Positions 19,648 to 31,932 are shown, counted from the stretch's first letter. The stretch: DNA of 59,687 nt from Enterobacter sp. ENT03 (GCF_019218745.1 NZ_JAHUXA010000022.1:1-59687), one strand, 5' to 3'. Made by a program: numbers and translations. The notes: generated from the sequence alone by a model not told the origin.

Positions 19648-20271
19648 CTATTCTTCGGTGTTATCCCTTTCGCGTTTTTTTCTGAGCTTCGCCCAAATCT
19701 TGGTTTCCTGCCTGCGCCACAATCGCTGAATATTATCGTGATGCCGTAACAGGATCAGGCAAGAGAGCATCGCCACCGGGAAGGTGAACTGCGGTTTAAA
19801 CCACCAGACGTAAAACGGCGCAATAAGCGCGCTGACAATCGCTCCCAGCGATGAGTACCCGCTAAGCAGCACCGTCAGCAGCCAGGTGCCCGCCATCACA
19901 CCCGTTAAATCCCAGCCAATGGGAGCAATTGCCCCGAATGCGGTGGCAACGCCTTTACCGCCCTGGAAATGAAAGAACACCGGCCAGATATGACCAAGAC
20001 AGGCGGCGATAGCGATAAGCCCCAGCCAGAACGGCGTAATGCCCAATGCATACGCGCCCCAGACAGGCAGCATGCCTTTGAGGACATCGAATATCAGTAC
20101 TGTTACGGCTGCACCCTTGCCGCCAATTCGCAGGACATTGGTCGCTCCGGGATTCCCGGATCCACTTTCGCGGGGGTCAGGCAGACCCGCGATGCGGCAG
20201 ACCAGAATGGCGCTGGAGATTGAGCCGCAAAGGTACGCGAGGAGGATCATTCCAGGCGCGATTGCACTCAT
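19648..20271 (-). CDS. plsY: Glycerol-3-phosphate acyltransferase PlsY
   Basis: An integral inner-membrane enzyme that acylates glycerol 3-phosphate at sn-1 using acyl phosphate, starting phospholipid synthesis. Hydrophobic segments alternate with the family motifs [12 protein letters not shown] and [13 protein letters not shown]. The ATG at 20269-20271 ([17 protein letters not shown]) matches E. coli and gives 207 residues; the open frame extends 30 codons upstream without homology. The C-terminus is basic and cytoplasmic ([13 protein letters not shown]). Confidence 0.95.
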   Translation of the reverse strand: MSAIAPGMILLAYLCGSISSAILVCRIAGLPDPRESGSGNPGATNVLRIGGKGAAVTVLIFDVLKGMLPVWGAYALGITPFWLGLIAIAACLGHIWPVFFHFQGGKGVATAFGAIAPIGWDLTGVMAGTWLLTVLLSGYSSLGAIVSALIAPFYVWWFKPQFTFPVAMLSCLILLRHHDNIQRLWRRQETKIWAKLRKKRERDNTEE

Positions 20272-20378
20272 AACGCTGTTCCGTTTTGAAAATGTCGTTT
20301 TATTCTCTGCATCTGTGGATAATACGCATAATTTATTGAAAGTGGTATCCAGGTAAGCCAAAAACCAGGCGGGGCGTG

Positions 20379-20747
20379 ATGGACATTGTATTTATAGAGC
20401 AACTTTCGGTAATCACCACCATTGGTGTTTACGACTGGGAACAAACGATCGAGCAGAAGTTAATGTTCGATATCGAAATGGCGTGGGACAACCAGGCTGC
20501 CGCCAAAAGCGATGATGTGAATGACTGTCTGAGCTATGCCGATATTGCCGACACGGTGATCGGGCACGTAGAAGGCCAGCGTTTTGCGCTGGTGGAACGG
20601 GTGGCGGAAGAGGTGGCGGAATTACTGCTGAGTCGTTTTGCCTCGCCGTGGGTACGCATTAAAGTCAGCAAACCGGGGGCGGTTGCCCGTGCGGTAAATG
20701 TCGGCGTTATCATTGAACGTGGGCTTAATCCGAAACAAAACAATTAA
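20379..20747 (+). CDS. folB: Dihydroneopterin aldolase FolB
   Basis: Converts 7,8-dihydroneopterin to 6-hydroxymethyl-dihydropterin and glycolaldehyde in folate synthesis. It is a 122-residue cytosolic protein, the E. coli length, with [17 protein letters not shown] at the N-terminus and [18 protein letters not shown] near the end. An alternative GTG lies directly before the ATG. It is divergent from plsY. Confidence 0.95.
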   Translation: MDIVFIEQLSVITTIGVYDWEQTIEQKLMFDIEMAWDNQAAAKSDDVNDCLSYADIADTVIGHVEGQRFALVERVAEEVAELLLSRFASPWVRIKVSKPGAVARAVNVGVIIERGLNPKQNN

Positions 20748-20853
20748 CTTCATAATTACTAAACCAAATGCCAGTATACCGGTCTGATTTGCGGGCCTGC
20801 CGCAGCGTTGTCGGTGAGTCGACCATTTTGTTTACTTTTTAGGGGTTTATTTG

Positions 20854-21672
20854 ATGAGCGATATGCACTCCCTGCTGATTGCAGCGATTTTGGGTGTTGT
20901 CGAAGGACTGACTGAATTTCTGCCGGTCTCCAGCACCGGTCACATGATCATCGTCGGGCATCTGCTTGGATTTGAGGGCGACACCGCAAAAACGTTTGAG
21001 GTGGTGATCCAGCTCGGCTCGATTCTCGCTGTGGTGGTGATGTTCTGGCGGCGTCTGTTTGGTCTGATTGGGATCCACTTTGGGCATCCGCCGCACGAAG
21101 GTGAGGGCAAAGGGCGCTTAACGTTGATTCATATCCTGCTCGGTATGATCCCGGCAGTGGTATTAGGACTGATTTTCCACGATACGATCAAATCGTTGTT
21201 CAATCCCATTAACGTCATGTATGCGCTGGTTGTCGGCGGTGTGCTGCTGATTGCTGCTGAATGCCTGAAGCCGAAAGTCCCGCGTGCGGTGGGTCTGGAC
21301 GATATGACCTACCGGCAGGCTTTTATGATCGGCTGCTTCCAGTGTCTGGCGCTGTGGCCGGGGTTTTCCCGTTCCGGGGCGACGATCTCAGGCGGTATGC
21401 TGATGGGGGTGAGCCGCTACGCCGCCTCTGAGTTTTCCTTCCTGCTGGCGGTACCGATGATGATGGGCGCCACCGTGCTGGATCTCTATAAGAGTTATCA
21501 CTTCCTGACGATGGCGGATTTCCCGATGTTTGCCGTCGGCTTTATCACGGCATTTATTGTCGCGCTGGTGGCGATAAAAACATTCCTGCAAATTATTAAA
21601 CGTATCTCGTTTATTCCGTTCGCGATTTATCGTTTTATTGTTGCAGGTGCAGTGTACGTCGTATTTTTCTAA
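20854..21672 (+). CDS. uppP: Undecaprenyl-diphosphatase (bacitracin resistance)
   Basis: An inner-membrane enzyme (BacA/UppP) that dephosphorylates undecaprenyl diphosphate to recycle the cell-wall lipid carrier. Conserved active-site segments are [14 protein letters not shown] and [13 protein letters not shown]. Several hydrophobic helices are visible. The ATG at 20854 gives [14 protein letters not shown]; the codon before it is TTG, so either could be the start with AGGGG upstream. About 272 residues, as in E. coli. Confidence 0.96.
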   Translation: MSDMHSLLIAAILGVVEGLTEFLPVSSTGHMIIVGHLLGFEGDTAKTFEVVIQLGSILAVVVMFWRRLFGLIGIHFGHPPHEGEGKGRLTLIHILLGMIPAVVLGLIFHDTIKSLFNPINVMYALVVGGVLLIAAECLKPKVPRAVGLDDMTYRQAFMIGCFQCLALWPGFSRSGATISGGMLMGVSRYAASEFSFLLAVPMMMGATVLDLYKSYHFLTMADFPMFAVGFITAFIVALVAIKTFLQIIKRISFIPFAIYRFIVAGAVYVVFF

Positions 21673-21683
21673 GCTGGCTGCCC

Positions 21684-22925
21684 TCACGCTTTTGGCTGAG
21701 GGCACCGCTGTTCTTTCCAGTGTTCCACCGCCATAATTCGCCGGCGGGTCAACTCTTCACGAATGGCCGGACCGCTAAATCCCGCATCAATCACTTCTTT
21801 ATTCGTCACCTGTTGCGCCGCGTGCCAGGCCTCGCGCAGCAGGCGGCCCTGATAATAATCCGTGGCTTCAAACGTCGTTCTGCCCCGCACATCAGCTTCG
21901 CTGGTCAGCGCAACCTGTTCCACGCGCTGCGGCTTGCGCCAGGCGTCGATAGCATCAAACAGCTTAACGATAGTCTGTGGCTTAAGGATGGGCAGGGTGT
22001 GGATCAGATCGTGATATTCGGCCACCAGCTTTGCCAGATCGCGCAGCTCGTTAGGGACTTTCAAGCGCGCGCAGAGATTCTCCACCAGCTTCACGCCCGC
22101 CGGACCGTGGCCGTGATGGCGCGGCCAAAGATGTTTCGGGGTTAATCCTTTGCCCAGATCGTGGCAAAGGGTGGCAAAACGCACATCAAGATCCGGGCTG
22201 AGCATCGCCGCCATAGATAAGGTCATCAGTACGTGGATGCCGGTGTCGATTTCCGGATGCCACTTCGCCGGGGCGGGTACGCCAAAGAGAATATCGAGCT
22301 CCGGGAACAGCACCTTCAGCGCACCGCACTCGCGCAGCACCATAAAATAGACCTGCGGATTTCGGCTGGCGAGGGCGTTTTCCGTTTCCTTCCACACGCG
22401 CTCCGGCGTCAGGTGCTCCAGTTCGCCTGCGGCGGTCATGTCGCGCATTAGCGCCAGGGTTTCATCGGCGATACGGAAACTCAGGTGCGCATAGCGGGCC
22501 GCAAAACGGGCCACGCGCAGCACGCGCAGGGGATCTTCATTAAATGCGGGGGAAACGTGGCGCAGCAGGCGCATTTTCAGATCGGCAAGGCCGTTGTAAG
22601 GATCGATAATCGTGCCGTCATCATCCTGCGCCATCGCGTTAATCGTCAGATCGCGGCGCAGCAGATCCTGCTCCAGCGTCACGTCCGGCGCGGCATAGCA
22701 GCTAAAGCCGGTATAGCCAAAGCCGGATTTTCGCTCGGTGCGTGCCAGCGCATATTCTTCGTGAGATTTTGGATGCAGAAATACCGGAAAATCACGGCCT
22801 ACCTGCTGGTAGCCCGCGTCCAGCATCTCCTGCGGGGTGGCACCAACCACCACCCAGTCTTTATCTTTAACCGGTAGCTTTAACAACGCATCCCGAACTG
22901 CACCACCGACCAGATAACTCTTCAC
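21684..22925 (-). CDS. cca: Multifunctional CCA-adding enzyme
   Basis: Adds or repairs the 3' CCA of tRNAs. The nucleotidyltransferase domain has GGAVRDALL and [14 protein letters not shown]-terminal HD domain ([20 protein letters not shown]) matches the phosphohydrolase activities known for the E. coli enzyme. 413 residues, one more than E. coli. It is convergent with uppP, with a gap of only 11 bp. Confidence 0.97.
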   Translation of the reverse strand: MKSYLVGGAVRDALLKLPVKDKDWVVVGATPQEMLDAGYQQVGRDFPVFLHPKSHEEYALARTERKSGFGYTGFSCYAAPDVTLEQDLLRRDLTINAMAQDDDGTIIDPYNGLADLKMRLLRHVSPAFNEDPLRVLRVARFAARYAHLSFRIADETLALMRDMTAAGELEHLTPERVWKETENALASRNPQVYFMVLRECGALKVLFPELDILFGVPAPAKWHPEIDTGIHVLMTLSMAAMLSPDLDVRFATLCHDLGKGLTPKHLWPRHHGHGPAGVKLVENLCARLKVPNELRDLAKLVAEYHDLIHTLPILKPQTIVKLFDAIDAWRKPQRVEQVALTSEADVRGRTTFEATDYYQGRLLREAWHAAQQVTNKEVIDAGFSGPAIREELTRRRIMAVEHWKEQRCPQPKA

Positions 22926-22990
22926 ACCGCTTCCCCATCGTTACATTCCCGTTAATGATACGTAACTCCGGGGAAGATGGCGAATCGGCG

Positions 22991-23611
22991 TCAGCTCATC
23001 CAGCGGTCTTTGCGTTTACGGCTTGGGATCATGTGCGGCAATATCAGTCCAAGCAGTAAACCCGCGCCGAGCACGCCGCCGCCATACATAAACCACTGCA
23101 TGATAATCGAGCGCTGTTTGTCATCGATTTGCAGGTTGGCGGCATCCACTTTCTTTTGCGCCACAATCAGCTCGTTTTTAAGCTTCTGGTTTTCCTGCTT
23201 CAGACCGTTGATCACGCCATCGCTCTGCGCCACTTTCTGCTGCATTTCAGCCGTGCGCTGATTCCAGGTGTTATCGATATTGGTCAGTTTATCGGTCAGA
23301 GTTTTGACCTGGTTTTCCAGATCCGGTACGCGGGTGCGCAGACTCGGTGTACTGTTCAGTTCTTTTTGCGGGATCCACGCGGTGCGGCCGCTGCTGTCAC
23401 GCACCTGCGCATAATTGGTGTTGTTGTCAGTTTGTAGCAGGACAACTTCTTCGCCGGCGTTCAGTGTACCCAGCAGGCGGTAATTATCGCCCGGGCCGCT
23501 ACGTACCCAGGTGTTCAGTTCATCAGAAACGTAACGCTTTTCTTCGGCGTGAGCCACAGTAGTAACGCTAAGTGCGATTAAGGTCAGTCCAATCAGGCGT
23601 AATTTTGGCAT
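22991..23611 (-). CDS. ygiM: SH3-domain membrane protein YgiM
   Basis: A 206-residue envelope protein with an N-terminal signal peptide (MPKLRLIGLTLIALSVTTVAHA). A bacterial SH3 domain at about 25-95 includes ELNTWVRSGPGDNYRLLGTL. A coiled coil spans about 95-165. One transmembrane helix near the C-terminus is followed by a basic cytoplasmic tail. It is upstream of cca on the same strand as in E. coli, where it is implicated in envelope function without a defined activity. Confidence 0.93.
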   Translation of the reverse strand: MPKLRLIGLTLIALSVTTVAHAEEKRYVSDELNTWVRSGPGDNYRLLGTLNAGEEVVLLQTDNNTNYAQVRDSSGRTAWIPQKELNSTPSLRTRVPDLENQVKTLTDKLTNIDNTWNQRTAEMQQKVAQSDGVINGLKQENQKLKNELIVAQKKVDAANLQIDDKQRSIIMQWFMYGGGVLGAGLLLGLILPHMIPSRKRKDRWMS

Positions 23612-23850
23612 CAGGCAGTCGTTATTGTCATAAAAAGTGGAACGATAGTAGTGGCATCAGTCTGACGAGGCAAAGTATTCAGCATCAATAAGAATCATCC
23701 AGGTCGAACTCGCCACTTCTGCGAATTTTCAGGCAGCCAACTGTCTCACAGAATGGCAATTTGGCGCAAAATACTATCTACTGACAAACATCAGGGGCGT
23801 AAGTTCGCCGAAAATTTTCACTGTTGTGACTTAACCATAAGTACAAGACC

Positions 23851-25152
23851 ATGGCTCAAGAAATCGAATTAAAATTTATCGTCAATCCCCAAAATGTCGA
23901 CGCGCTGCGCAATCACCTGCACACGCTGACCACGGAACACGTCGCACCCGAAAAACTGCTCAATGTTTACTATGAAACGCCGGATAACTGGCTGCGTGGA
24001 CATGACATGGGCCTGCGCATTCGCGGCGTTGGCGAACGCTACGAAATGACGATGAAAATCGCCGGTCGTGTCGTGGGCGGTCTGCATCAGCGGCCGGAAT
24101 ATAACATCGATCTTGAACGCCCGGAGCTTGATCTGGCGCGCTTCCCGGCGGAAGTCTGGCCGGAAGGCGGCTTGCCTGAGGATTTAGCCGCTCGCGTCAG
24201 CCCGCTGTTCAGCACTGATTTTGAGCGGGAAAAGTGGCTGGTGAATGTGGGCAGTAGCCGCATTGAGATCGCGCTCGATCGGGGCGAGGTGAAAGCCGGT
24301 GAGTTTCAGGAGCCGATCTGCGAGCTGGAGCTTGAACTGCTGAGCGGCGAGCGTGACGATGTGCTGAAGCTGGCGCACCAGCTGGTCACCCAGTCCGGCC
24401 TGCGTCAGGGCAGCCTGAGCAAAGCGGCGCGCGGGTATCATCTCGCGGCAGGCAACGCCCCACGCAAGATCAAACCAACCGGTATTCTGCCGGTGGTACC
24501 GAAAGCTACCATCGAACAGGGGCTTGAAGCCTCCCTCGAGCTGGCGCTGTCACAGTGGCAGTATCATGAAGAGCTGTGGGTGCGCGGCGAGGCGGCAGCC
24601 AAGGAGGAAGTGATGAAGGCCATTGCGCTGGTGCGCCATGCGCTGACGCTGTTCGGCGGTATTGTGCCACGTAAAGCGAGCGCTCACTTACGTGATCTGC
24701 TGACCCGTACGGAAGCCACCATTACCTCTGCCGTTTCTGCTGAAACCGCGGTGTACAGCACCGAAACGGCGATGGCGAAACTGGCCCTCACCGAATGGCT
24801 GCTGACACGCGGCTGGCGTCCGTTCCTCGATGTGAAAGGCGAAGCGAAAATCGGCGAGTCGTTTAAACGTTTTGCCGATACGCACCTTTCCCGCCACGCC
24901 GCTGAACTGAGAACCACCTTCGCGCATCCGCTGGGCGATCGTTATCGCGACCAGTTGCCACGCCTGTCTCGTGACATCGACAGCGTGCTGCTGATGTCCG
25001 GTTTTTATAACCAGGCGCAGGCTAAGGCGTGGATTGAAAACTGGCAGGGTCTGCTGCACGCCATCAAAACCGGCCAGCATATTGAAATTGAACATTTCCG
25101 TAACGAAGCCAACATGCAGGAACCGTACTGGCTGCACAGCGGAAAACGCTAA
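23851..25152 (+). CDS. ygiF: Inorganic triphosphatase YgiF (CYTH-CHAD)
   Basis: Hydrolyses tripolyphosphate. The N-terminal CYTH domain starts with the signature EIELKF and carries [17 protein letters not shown]. The C-terminal CHAD domain (about 220-430) is helical and rich in conserved histidines and basic residues that bind polyphosphate. 433 residues, the E. coli length. glnE follows 23 bp later, so the two probably share a transcript. Confidence 0.95.
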   Translation: MAQEIELKFIVNPQNVDALRNHLHTLTTEHVAPEKLLNVYYETPDNWLRGHDMGLRIRGVGERYEMTMKIAGRVVGGLHQRPEYNIDLERPELDLARFPAEVWPEGGLPEDLAARVSPLFSTDFEREKWLVNVGSSRIEIALDRGEVKAGEFQEPICELELELLSGERDDVLKLAHQLVTQSGLRQGSLSKAARGYHLAAGNAPRKIKPTGILPVVPKATIEQGLEASLELALSQWQYHEELWVRGEAAAKEEVMKAIALVRHALTLFGGIVPRKASAHLRDLLTRTEATITSAVSAETAVYSTETAMAKLALTEWLLTRGWRPFLDVKGEAKIGESFKRFADTHLSRHAAELRTTFAHPLGDRYRDQLPRLSRDIDSVLLMSGFYNQAQAKAWIENWQGLLHAIKTGQHIEIEHFRNEANMQEPYWLHSGKR

Positions 25153-25175
25153 TTAAGGCAAAGGATCACCTCACG

Positions 25176-28010
25176 ATGATGCCACTCTCCTCCTCCTTAC
25201 AACAGCACTGGCAGACGGTGATTGAACGCCTGCCTGAACTTACGCTAAGCCCGCAGGCGCAGTCGGTGCTTACGTTCAGTGATTTTGTGTGCGACAGCCT
25301 CATTGCACACCCCGACTGGCTGACCGCCCTTGAACGGGAACCGGTCAGGGCGGATGAGTGGCAGAATTATGCCGGTTTGTTGCAGGCGACGCTGGCCGGG
25401 GAGCAGGATGAAGCAGGCCTGATGCGCGAGCTGCGTCTGTTTCGCCGCCGCATCATGGTGCGCATCGCCTGGGCGCAGGCGCTGTCGCAGATTTCCGATG
25501 AGGAGACGTTAACGCAACTGAGCGTGCTGGCGGAAACGCTGATCGTCGCCGCGCGCGACTGGTTGTATGACGCCTGTTGCCGGGAATGGGGCACGCCGTG
25601 CAGTCAGGAAGGCCAACCCCAGCCGATGCTGATCCTTGGCATGGGTAAACTCGGCGGCGGTGAGCTGAACTTCTCTTCAGACATTGATCTGATTTTTGCC
25701 TGGCCAGAAAATGGCGTGACCCGCGGTGGACGACGTGAGCTGGATAACGCGCAGTTCTTCACCCGGCTGGGGCAGCGGTTGATCAAAGTGCTCGACCAGC
25801 CGACGCAGGACGGCTTTGTTTATCGTGTGGATATGCGTCTGCGACCCTTTGGCGACAGCGGGCCGCTGGTGCTGAGCTTTGCCGCGCTGGAAGATTATTA
25901 CCAGGAGCAGGGGCGCGACTGGGAGCGTTACGCCATGGTGAAAGCCCGGATCATGGGCGATAACAACGGAACCTATACCAACGAGCTGCGCGCCATGCTG
26001 CGGCCGTTTGTCTTCCGCCGTTATATCGACTTCAGCGTGATCCAGTCGCTGCGTAACATGAAGGGCATGATCGCGCGCGAAGTCCGCCGCCGTGGCCTGA
26101 AGGACAACATCAAACTGGGCGCGGGCGGTATTCGCGAAATCGAATTTATCGTGCAGGTATTCCAGCTGATCCGCGGCGGGCGCGAGCCGTCGTTGCAATC
26201 CCGTGCGCTGCTGCCGACGCTGACGGCTATCGATCAACTGAACCTGCTGCCGCACGGCGATGCTGACGCTCTGCGCGCCGCCTATCTTTATCTGCGCCGT
26301 CTGGAAAACCTGCTGCAAAGCATCAACGATGAACAGACCCAGACCCTGCCGGGTGACGATCTTAACCGTGCGCGGCTGGCATGGGGGATGAATGCACCGG
26401 ACTGGGATGCGCTGATGCAAACCCTGGCAACGCACATGGCGGCAGTGCGCCGCGTGTTTAACGAACTGATTGGCGACGATGAATCGGCGTCTCCTGATGA
26501 ACAGCTGTCTGAGCAGTGGCGCGAGTTGTGGCAGGATGCGTTGCAGGAAGAAGACACCACGCCGGGGCTGGCGCATCTCGCCGATGAGGATCGTCGGCGC
26601 GTGGTGGCGCTGATCGCCGATTTTCGTAAAGAACTCGATAAACGCACCATTGGCCCGCGCGGGCGTCAGGTACTCGATCACCTGATGCCGCACCTGCTGA
26701 GCGAAGTCTGCTCCCGGGATGATGCGCCGGTGCCGTTATCACGCCTCACGCCGTTGCTGACCGGTATCGTGACACGCACCACCTATCTGGAGCTGCTGAG
26801 CGAGTTTCCCGGTGCGCTCAAACATCTGATTTCCCTGTGCGCCGCCTCACCGATGGTGGCGAGCAAGCTGGCGCGTTATCCGTTGCTGCTGGATGAGCTG
26901 CTTGATACCAGTACGCTGTATCAGCCGACGGCGACCGATGCCTATCGCGACGAGCTGCGCCAGTATTTGCTGCGCGTGCCGGAAGAGGATGAAGAGCAAC
27001 AGCTGGAGGCGTTACGCCAGTTTAAGCAGGCGCAAATGCTGCGCGTTGCTGCCGGTGACATCGCTGGCACGCTGCCGGTGATGAAAGTGAGCGATCACTT
27101 AACCTGGCTGGCGGAAGCGATCATTGATGCCGTCGTGCAGCAGGCGTGGACGCAAATGGTGGCGCGTTACGGGCAACCCACCCATCTTCACGATCGTGAA
27201 GGGCGCGGTTTTGCGGTGGTAGGTTATGGCAAACTCGGCGGCTGGGAGCTGGGCTACAGTTCCGATCTCGATCTGGTGTTTTTGCATGACTGCCCGGCAG
27301 AAGTGATGACCGACGGCGAGCGGGAAATCGATGGACGTCAGTTCTATCTGCGCCTCGCTCAGCGCATTATGCACCTGTTCAGCACCCGCACTTCGTCGGG
27401 CATTCTGTATGAAGTGGACGCGCGTCTGCGCCCGTCCGGCGCGGCGGGCATGCTGGTGACCACCGCAGACGCGTTTGCGGATTATCAGCAGCATGAAGCC
27501 TGGACGTGGGAGCATCAGGCGCTGGTGCGTGCGCGCGTGGTGTATGGCGATCCCTTGCTCAAAACCGCGTTCGACACCATTCGCCGCGATGTACTGATGA
27601 AGCCACGGGCAGGGGAAACCCTGCAAAAAGAGGTGCGCGAGATGCGCGAGAAAATGCGGGCGCATTTAGGTAACAAGCACAAGGATCGATTTGATCTGAA
27701 AGCCGATGAGGGCGGCATTACCGATATTGAGTTTATCACCCAGTATCTGGTGCTGCGCCACGCGTGCGACAAGCCAAAGCTGACGCGCTGGTCCGATAAC
27801 GTGCGCATCCTTGAACTGCTGGCGCAAAACGACATCATGGATGACAACGAAGCGCAGGCGCTGACGCAGGCCTATACCACGCTGCGCGATGAGCTGCATC
27901 ATCTGGCGTTGCAGGAACAACCCGGTCATGTGCCGCTGTCGTGCTTTACGGAGGCCCGCCAGCAGGTGAGCGCCAGCTGGCAGAAGTGGCTGGTGGAACC
28001 GTGCGCTTAA
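25176..28010 (+). CDS. glnE: Bifunctional glutamine synthetase adenylyltransferase/deadenylase
   Basis: Adenylylates and deadenylylates glutamine synthetase in response to PII and glutamine. Two homologous nucleotidyltransferase domains are visible. The N-terminal removase domain has [20 protein letters not shown] and the C-terminal adenylylase domain has [21 protein letters not shown] regulatory linker lies between. 944 residues against 946 in E. coli. Two ATGs are adjacent at the start; the first gives [10 protein letters not shown], matching E. coli MKPLSSPLQQ. Confidence 0.97.
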   Translation: MMPLSSSLQQHWQTVIERLPELTLSPQAQSVLTFSDFVCDSLIAHPDWLTALEREPVRADEWQNYAGLLQATLAGEQDEAGLMRELRLFRRRIMVRIAWAQALSQISDEETLTQLSVLAETLIVAARDWLYDACCREWGTPCSQEGQPQPMLILGMGKLGGGELNFSSDIDLIFAWPENGVTRGGRRELDNAQFFTRLGQRLIKVLDQPTQDGFVYRVDMRLRPFGDSGPLVLSFAALEDYYQEQGRDWERYAMVKARIMGDNNGTYTNELRAMLRPFVFRRYIDFSVIQSLRNMKGMIAREVRRRGLKDNIKLGAGGIREIEFIVQVFQLIRGGREPSLQSRALLPTLTAIDQLNLLPHGDADALRAAYLYLRRLENLLQSINDEQTQTLPGDDLNRARLAWGMNAPDWDALMQTLATHMAAVRRVFNELIGDDESASPDEQLSEQWRELWQDALQEEDTTPGLAHLADEDRRRVVALIADFRKELDKRTIGPRGRQVLDHLMPHLLSEVCSRDDAPVPLSRLTPLLTGIVTRTTYLELLSEFPGALKHLISLCAASPMVASKLARYPLLLDELLDTSTLYQPTATDAYRDELRQYLLRVPEEDEEQQLEALRQFKQAQMLRVAAGDIAGTLPVMKVSDHLTWLAEAIIDAVVQQAWTQMVARYGQPTHLHDREGRGFAVVGYGKLGGWELGYSSDLDLVFLHDCPAEVMTDGEREIDGRQFYLRLAQRIMHLFSTRTSSGILYEVDARLRPSGAAGMLVTTADAFADYQQHEAWTWEHQALVRARVVYGDPLLKTAFDTIRRDVLMKPRAGETLQKEVREMREKMRAHLGNKHKDRFDLKADEGGITDIEFITQYLVLRHACDKPKLTRWSDNVRILELLAQNDIMDDNEAQALTQAYTTLRDELHHLALQEQPGHVPLSCFTEARQQVSASWQKWLVEPCA

Positions 28011-28063
28011 CTGCCAGTGTGGTATTATCGCGCGCAAAATTTTGAAATTGCCTGGAGTCTGGA

Positions 28064-29494
28064 ATGAAAGTAACGCTGCCAGAGTTTGAACGTGCAGGTG
28101 TCATGGTAGTCGGTGACGTCATGTTGGATCGCTACTGGTACGGCCCAACCAGCCGTATTTCGCCGGAAGCGCCGGTGCCGGTCGTGAAAGTGGATACCAT
28201 CGAAGAACGTCCAGGCGGCGCGGCGAACGTGGCGATGAACATCGCTTCACTGGGCGCAAACTCGCGTCTGGTAGGCCTGACCGGTATCGACGATGCCGCG
28301 CGTGCGCTCAGCAAAACGCTGGCCGGCGTTAACGTCAAATGCGATTTCGTTTCCGTTCCCACGCATCCGACCATCACCAAGCTGCGCGTGCTGTCGCGCA
28401 ACCAACAGCTGATCCGCCTCGACTTTGAAGAAGGCTTTGAAGGTGTTGATCCTGAACCGCTGCATGAGCGTATCAGCCAGGCGCTGAACAACATTGGCGC
28501 GCTGGTGCTATCTGATTACGCCAAAGGCGCGCTGGCGACGGTACAGCAGATGATCACCCTGGCGCGTGATGCGGGCGTGCCGGTGCTTATCGATCCGAAA
28601 GGCACTGATTTTGAGCGCTATCGCGGTGCTACGCTGTTGACGCCGAACCTCTCCGAATTTGAAGCGGTGGCGGGCAAGTGCAAAAGCGAAGAAGAGATCG
28701 TGGAGCGCGGCATGAAAATCATCGCCGACTTTGATTTTTCGGCGTTGCTGGTAACACGCTCCGAGCAGGGCATGACGTTGCTGCAACCGGGTAAAGCGCC
28801 GCTGCATATGCCGACCCAGGCGCAGGAAGTGTATGACGTTACCGGTGCCGGTGATACGGTGATCGGCGTGCTGGCGGCGACGCTGGCGGCAGGCAACACG
28901 CTGGAAGAGGCCTGCTATTTTGCCAACGCGGCGGCCGGTGTGGTGGTCGGTAAACTCGGTACCTCAACGGTATCGCCTATCGAGCTGGAAAATGCGGTAC
29001 GCGGACGTTCAGAAACCGGCTTCGGCGTGATGACTGAAGAGGCTCTGAAAGAGGCCGTGGCGGCCGCGCGTAAACGTGGCGAGAAAGTGGTGATGACCAA
29101 CGGCGTGTTCGACATTCTGCACGCGGGTCATGTCTCTTATCTGGCCAATGCCCGTAAGCTGGGGGATCGCCTGATTGTGGCGGTTAACAGCGATGCGTCC
29201 ACGAAACGCCTGAAAGGGGAAACGCGTCCGGTGAACCCGCTCGAACAGCGCATGATCGTGCTCGGCGCGCTGGAAGCCGTGGACTGGGTGGTGCCGTTTG
29301 AAGAGGATACGCCGCAGCGCCTGATCGCAGGCATTCTGCCGGATCTGCTGGTGAAAGGCGGGGATTACAAGCCTGAACAAATCGCCGGTAGTGAAGAAGT
29401 GTGGGCGAATGGTGGCGAAGTGATGGTGCTTAATTTTGAAGATGGGTGTTCAACCACCAACATCATCAAGAAGATCCAGAAAGACAGCCAGTAA
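28064..29494 (+). CDS. hldE: Bifunctional heptose 7-phosphate kinase / heptose 1-phosphate adenylyltransferase
   Basis: Makes ADP-D-glycero-D-manno-heptose for the lipopolysaccharide inner core. The N-terminal ribokinase-like domain has [14 protein letters not shown] and [10 protein letters not shown]. The C-terminal nucleotidyltransferase has [16 protein letters not shown] with the HxGH motif. 476 residues, one fewer than E. coli. It follows glnE by 53 bp, as in E. coli. Confidence 0.97.
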   Translation: MKVTLPEFERAGVMVVGDVMLDRYWYGPTSRISPEAPVPVVKVDTIEERPGGAANVAMNIASLGANSRLVGLTGIDDAARALSKTLAGVNVKCDFVSVPTHPTITKLRVLSRNQQLIRLDFEEGFEGVDPEPLHERISQALNNIGALVLSDYAKGALATVQQMITLARDAGVPVLIDPKGTDFERYRGATLLTPNLSEFEAVAGKCKSEEEIVERGMKIIADFDFSALLVTRSEQGMTLLQPGKAPLHMPTQAQEVYDVTGAGDTVIGVLAATLAAGNTLEEACYFANAAAGVVVGKLGTSTVSPIELENAVRGRSETGFGVMTEEALKEAVAAARKRGEKVVMTNGVFDILHAGHVSYLANARKLGDRLIVAVNSDASTKRLKGETRPVNPLEQRMIVLGALEAVDWVVPFEEDTPQRLIAGILPDLLVKGGDYKPEQIAGSEEVWANGGEVMVLNFEDGCSTTNIIKKIQKDSQ

Positions 29495-29536
29495 GCAGGG
29501 GTGCCCGGCAGCGCGATGCTGTCCGGGCAAAAACTT

Positions 29537-29854
29537 TTATTTCTGTACGTCCGTATCGATATCTACCGCATCAACCGGCGGAATGGCCGGCGCCGGCTTC
29601 ACTTCTTCTGCGCTGTGACGCGTTTCCAGATCGCTGATGCGTTGCTCCAGCAGCGCCAGCTTCTCGCGGGTGCGCAGCAGCACCTGCGTCTGCACATCGA
29701 ATTCTTCACGGCTGACCAGATCGAGACGCGTCAGTTGCGATTGCAGCGTCTGACGAATTTTTTTCTCGACGTCTTCGCCAAATTCGCGAATGCCCTTCGG
29801 CATGGATTCGTGAACCTGACGGGCAATCTGTTCAATTTTCTTCGGGTCAATCAT
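29537..29854 (-). CDS. ubiK: Ubiquinone biosynthesis accessory factor UbiK
   Basis: A small coiled-coil protein (formerly YqiC) that binds UbiJ and supports aerobic ubiquinone synthesis. It starts [20 protein letters not shown] and has the trimeric coiled coil [17 protein letters not shown]. The ATG at 29852-29854 follows CAGGGAACG; the open frame runs 102 codons further upstream through the FMN riboswitch and is not coding. The C-terminal tail is proline- and acid-rich. 105 residues, slightly longer than E. coli. Confidence 0.92.
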   Translation of the reverse strand: MIDPKKIEQIARQVHESMPKGIREFGEDVEKKIRQTLQSQLTRLDLVSREEFDVQTQVLLRTREKLALLEQRISDLETRHSAEEVKPAPAIPPVDAVDIDTDVQK

Positions 29855-29978
29855 AGTCGTTCCCTGTTCGTGTGGGTAATAGCATACATTGTAGCGTGTT
29901 AAGCGCAGGGTTAAACCAGATTTGTTTACCACGCGGGCATTGCCGCCAATAATCAATGGCGTTATAGTTATTGCGCTT

Positions 29979-30135
29979 ATTCTCAGGGCGGGGCGAAATT
30001 CCCCACCGGCGGTAAATCGGCAGGTGAAAACCTTATGCTGAAAGCCCGCGAGCGCTTCAGGTGCAAATCTGAAGGTCAGCAGATCCGGTGTAATTCCGGG
30101 GCCGACGGTTAGAGTCCGGATGGGAGAGAGTAACG
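29979..30135 (+). ncRNA. FMN riboswitch (RFN element) in the ribB leader
   Basis: The conserved RFN core is clear: TTCTCAGGGCGGGGCGAAAT at the 5' side, CCCCACCGGCGGTAAAT, internal AGCCCGCGAGCG, GATCCGGTG, and the closing GATGGGAGAGAGTAACG. It lies upstream of ribB, where E. coli has the same element (sRNA SroG). FMN binding lowers ribB expression. Confidence 0.96.
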
Positions 30136-30140
30136 ATCCA

Positions 30141-30172
30141 GACGGGCGTGGCCCGTTCACGTTATTTTTTTG
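30141..30172 (+). terminator. Riboswitch expression-platform terminator
   Basis: ACGGGC-GTG-GCCCGT (30142-30156) is followed by TCACGTTATTTTTTTG. It lies a few bases after the FMN aptamer and upstream of the ribB start, fitting FMN-dependent attenuation. Confidence 0.7.
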
Positions 30173-30239
30173 CCGCTATGCGGTACTCCTAAGACTGCCC
30201 TGATTCTGGTAACCATAATGTTAATGAGGTTTTTTTACC

Positions 30240-30893
30240 ATGAATCAGACGCTGCTTTCTTCTTTTGGCACTCCTTTTGAACGCATTGAACGTGCGTTAG
30301 CCGCACTGCGCGAAGGCCGTGGTGTAATGGTGCTTGACGACGAAGACCGTGAAAACGAAGGCGATATGATTTTCGCCGCCGAAACCATGACTGTTGAACA
30401 AATGGCACTGACGATCCGTCACGGCAGCGGTATCGTCTGCCTGTGCCTGACCGACGAACGCCGTAAACAGCTCGACCTGCCGATGATGGTGGAAAACAAC
30501 ACCAGCGCATTCGGCACCGGTTTTACCGTGACCATCGAAGCCGCGCATGGCGTGACGACCGGCGTATCGGCCGCTGACCGTATCACCACTGTTCGCGCTG
30601 CGATTGCTGATGGCGCGAAGCCGTCCGATCTGCATCGTCCGGGTCACGTGTTCCCGCTGCGCGCACAGCCGGGCGGCGTACTGACCCGTGGCGGCCACAC
30701 CGAAGCGACCATCGATCTGGTCACGCTGGCCGGTTTCAAACCTGCTGGCGTACTGTGTGAACTGACCAATGATGATGGCACCATGGCGCGCGCGCCGGAG
30801 TGCATTGCTTTTGCGGAGCAACATAATATGGCGGTGGTCACCATTGAAGATCTGGTGGCCTATCGTCGTGAGCATGAGCGCAAAGCCAGCTAA
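30240..30893 (+). CDS. ribB: 3,4-dihydroxy-2-butanone 4-phosphate synthase
   Basis: Makes the four-carbon precursor of riboflavin from ribulose 5-phosphate. The 217-residue protein has the acidic active-site loop [17 protein letters not shown] and the substrate-binding [15 protein letters not shown]. Same length as E. coli. It stands alone under the FMN riboswitch. Confidence 0.97.
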   Translation: MNQTLLSSFGTPFERIERALAALREGRGVMVLDDEDRENEGDMIFAAETMTVEQMALTIRHGSGIVCLCLTDERRKQLDLPMMVENNTSAFGTGFTVTIEAAHGVTTGVSAADRITTVRAAIADGAKPSDLHRPGHVFPLRAQPGGVLTRGGHTEATIDLVTLAGFKPAGVLCELTNDDGTMARAPECIAFAEQHNMAVVTIEDLVAYRREHERKAS

Positions 30894-30959
30894 GCTGTCA
30901 TGGTATGCCGTACGCTCGTGCGGCATACATCATCTTCCCCGTTTCACTCCCAGAATGAT

Positions 30960-31736
30960 TTAGCCAATACCCAGAAACTGTAACAGTACCAGGCTCAGTC
31001 CCATCACCGACATACCGCACAACACGCCGTAGCTGGGGTTGTTGTTAGGATCGATCTCTTTTGCCAGCGGCATCAGTTCGTCCACCGACAGGGCAACCAT
31101 AATCCCCGCCACAGCCGCCATGATCGCCGCCATCAGCAGTGGTGATAGCAGACTGCCAAGGATCAGCCACGCCAGCACACCGCCCAGTATTTCCGCCAGA
31201 CCCGAGATACCCGCCCAAAAAATCGCGGTGCGTTTAGAGCCGGTGGCGGCATAGACCGGCCCGGCAACCGCCAGACCTTCAGGAATATTGTGCAGCGCCA
31301 CGGCGAGGGCAATGCCAAAGCCGAGTTCAAGGTTGTTACTCGCCGTCACATAGGTGGCAATGCCTTCCGGAAAGTTGTGCAGACTGATGCCAAGCGTCAG
31401 GAGGATCGCGGTGCGCCGGAGGTTACGCGGCAACGGCTGGCTTTCACTGGCGGGCAGCAAATCCTGCGGGTGGGCATGAGGCAGCAGGCGATCGAGCGCA
31501 AAGTAGCCGAGCAGGCCGACGATAAACATGCCGTAGCCGAGAACCGGTGGCATATCCGGCGTGGCTAACGCCGCAGGCAGCATCTCCATCAAAGAAATTA
31601 ACAGCATGATGCCCGCCGCAAAACCGAGCGAAAATGCCAGCACGCGATTGGAGGGTTTTTGGCCTATCACGCCGAGAATAGCGCCGATAAAGGTGGCCGC
31701 CCCAGCCAGTAAGGTCAGGATCAAGGGAACTGACAT
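30960..31736 (-). CDS. zupT: Zinc/metal transporter ZupT (ZIP family)
   Basis: An inner-membrane divalent metal importer with broad specificity (zinc, iron, manganese). Eight hydrophobic segments are visible. The metal-site motifs are [10 protein letters not shown] and [12 protein letters not shown] in helices 4 and 5. The ATG at 31734-31736 follows AAGGAG; the upstream extension lacks homology. 258 residues, one more than E. coli. A Fur-like site lies just upstream. Confidence 0.95.
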   Translation of the reverse strand: MSVPLILTLLAGAATFIGAILGVIGQKPSNRVLAFSLGFAAGIMLLISLMEMLPAALATPDMPPVLGYGMFIVGLLGYFALDRLLPHAHPQDLLPASESQPLPRNLRRTAILLTLGISLHNFPEGIATYVTASNNLELGFGIALAVALHNIPEGLAVAGPVYAATGSKRTAIFWAGISGLAEILGGVLAWLILGSLLSPLLMAAIMAAVAGIMVALSVDELMPLAKEIDPNNNPSYGVLCGMSVMGLSLVLLQFLGIG

Positions 31737-31750
31737 TAACAACTCCTTGT

Positions 31751-31769
31751 GATAATCATTCTCATTTAT
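31751..31769 (-). promoter_or_regulatory. Fur-box-like sequence upstream of zupT
   Basis: GATAATCATTCTCATTTAT matches much of the 19-bp Fur consensus GATAATGATAATCATTATC read as overlapping hexamers. It lies 15 bp upstream of the zupT start, a repression position. Iron control of zupT is not established here. Confidence 0.55.
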
Positions 31770-31932
31770 GTTAATGAGGATTAATGGCGAACGCGAGCGG
31801 GTCATTCATCCTTTACGCATTTCTTACATTCAAAATTCCTGATGATCTTCATCACGGTTATCTGCGTTTATCCGCGTCAGAAAAAGCGTAAGGTAACCAC
31901 ATATTATTTAGCCGCTTTGTAAGGATATGACC

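Noticed and set aside
29855-30160. 102-codon N-terminal extension of UbiK
   Set aside because: It runs through the antisense of the FMN riboswitch; the E. coli start with a ribosome-binding site is at 29854.
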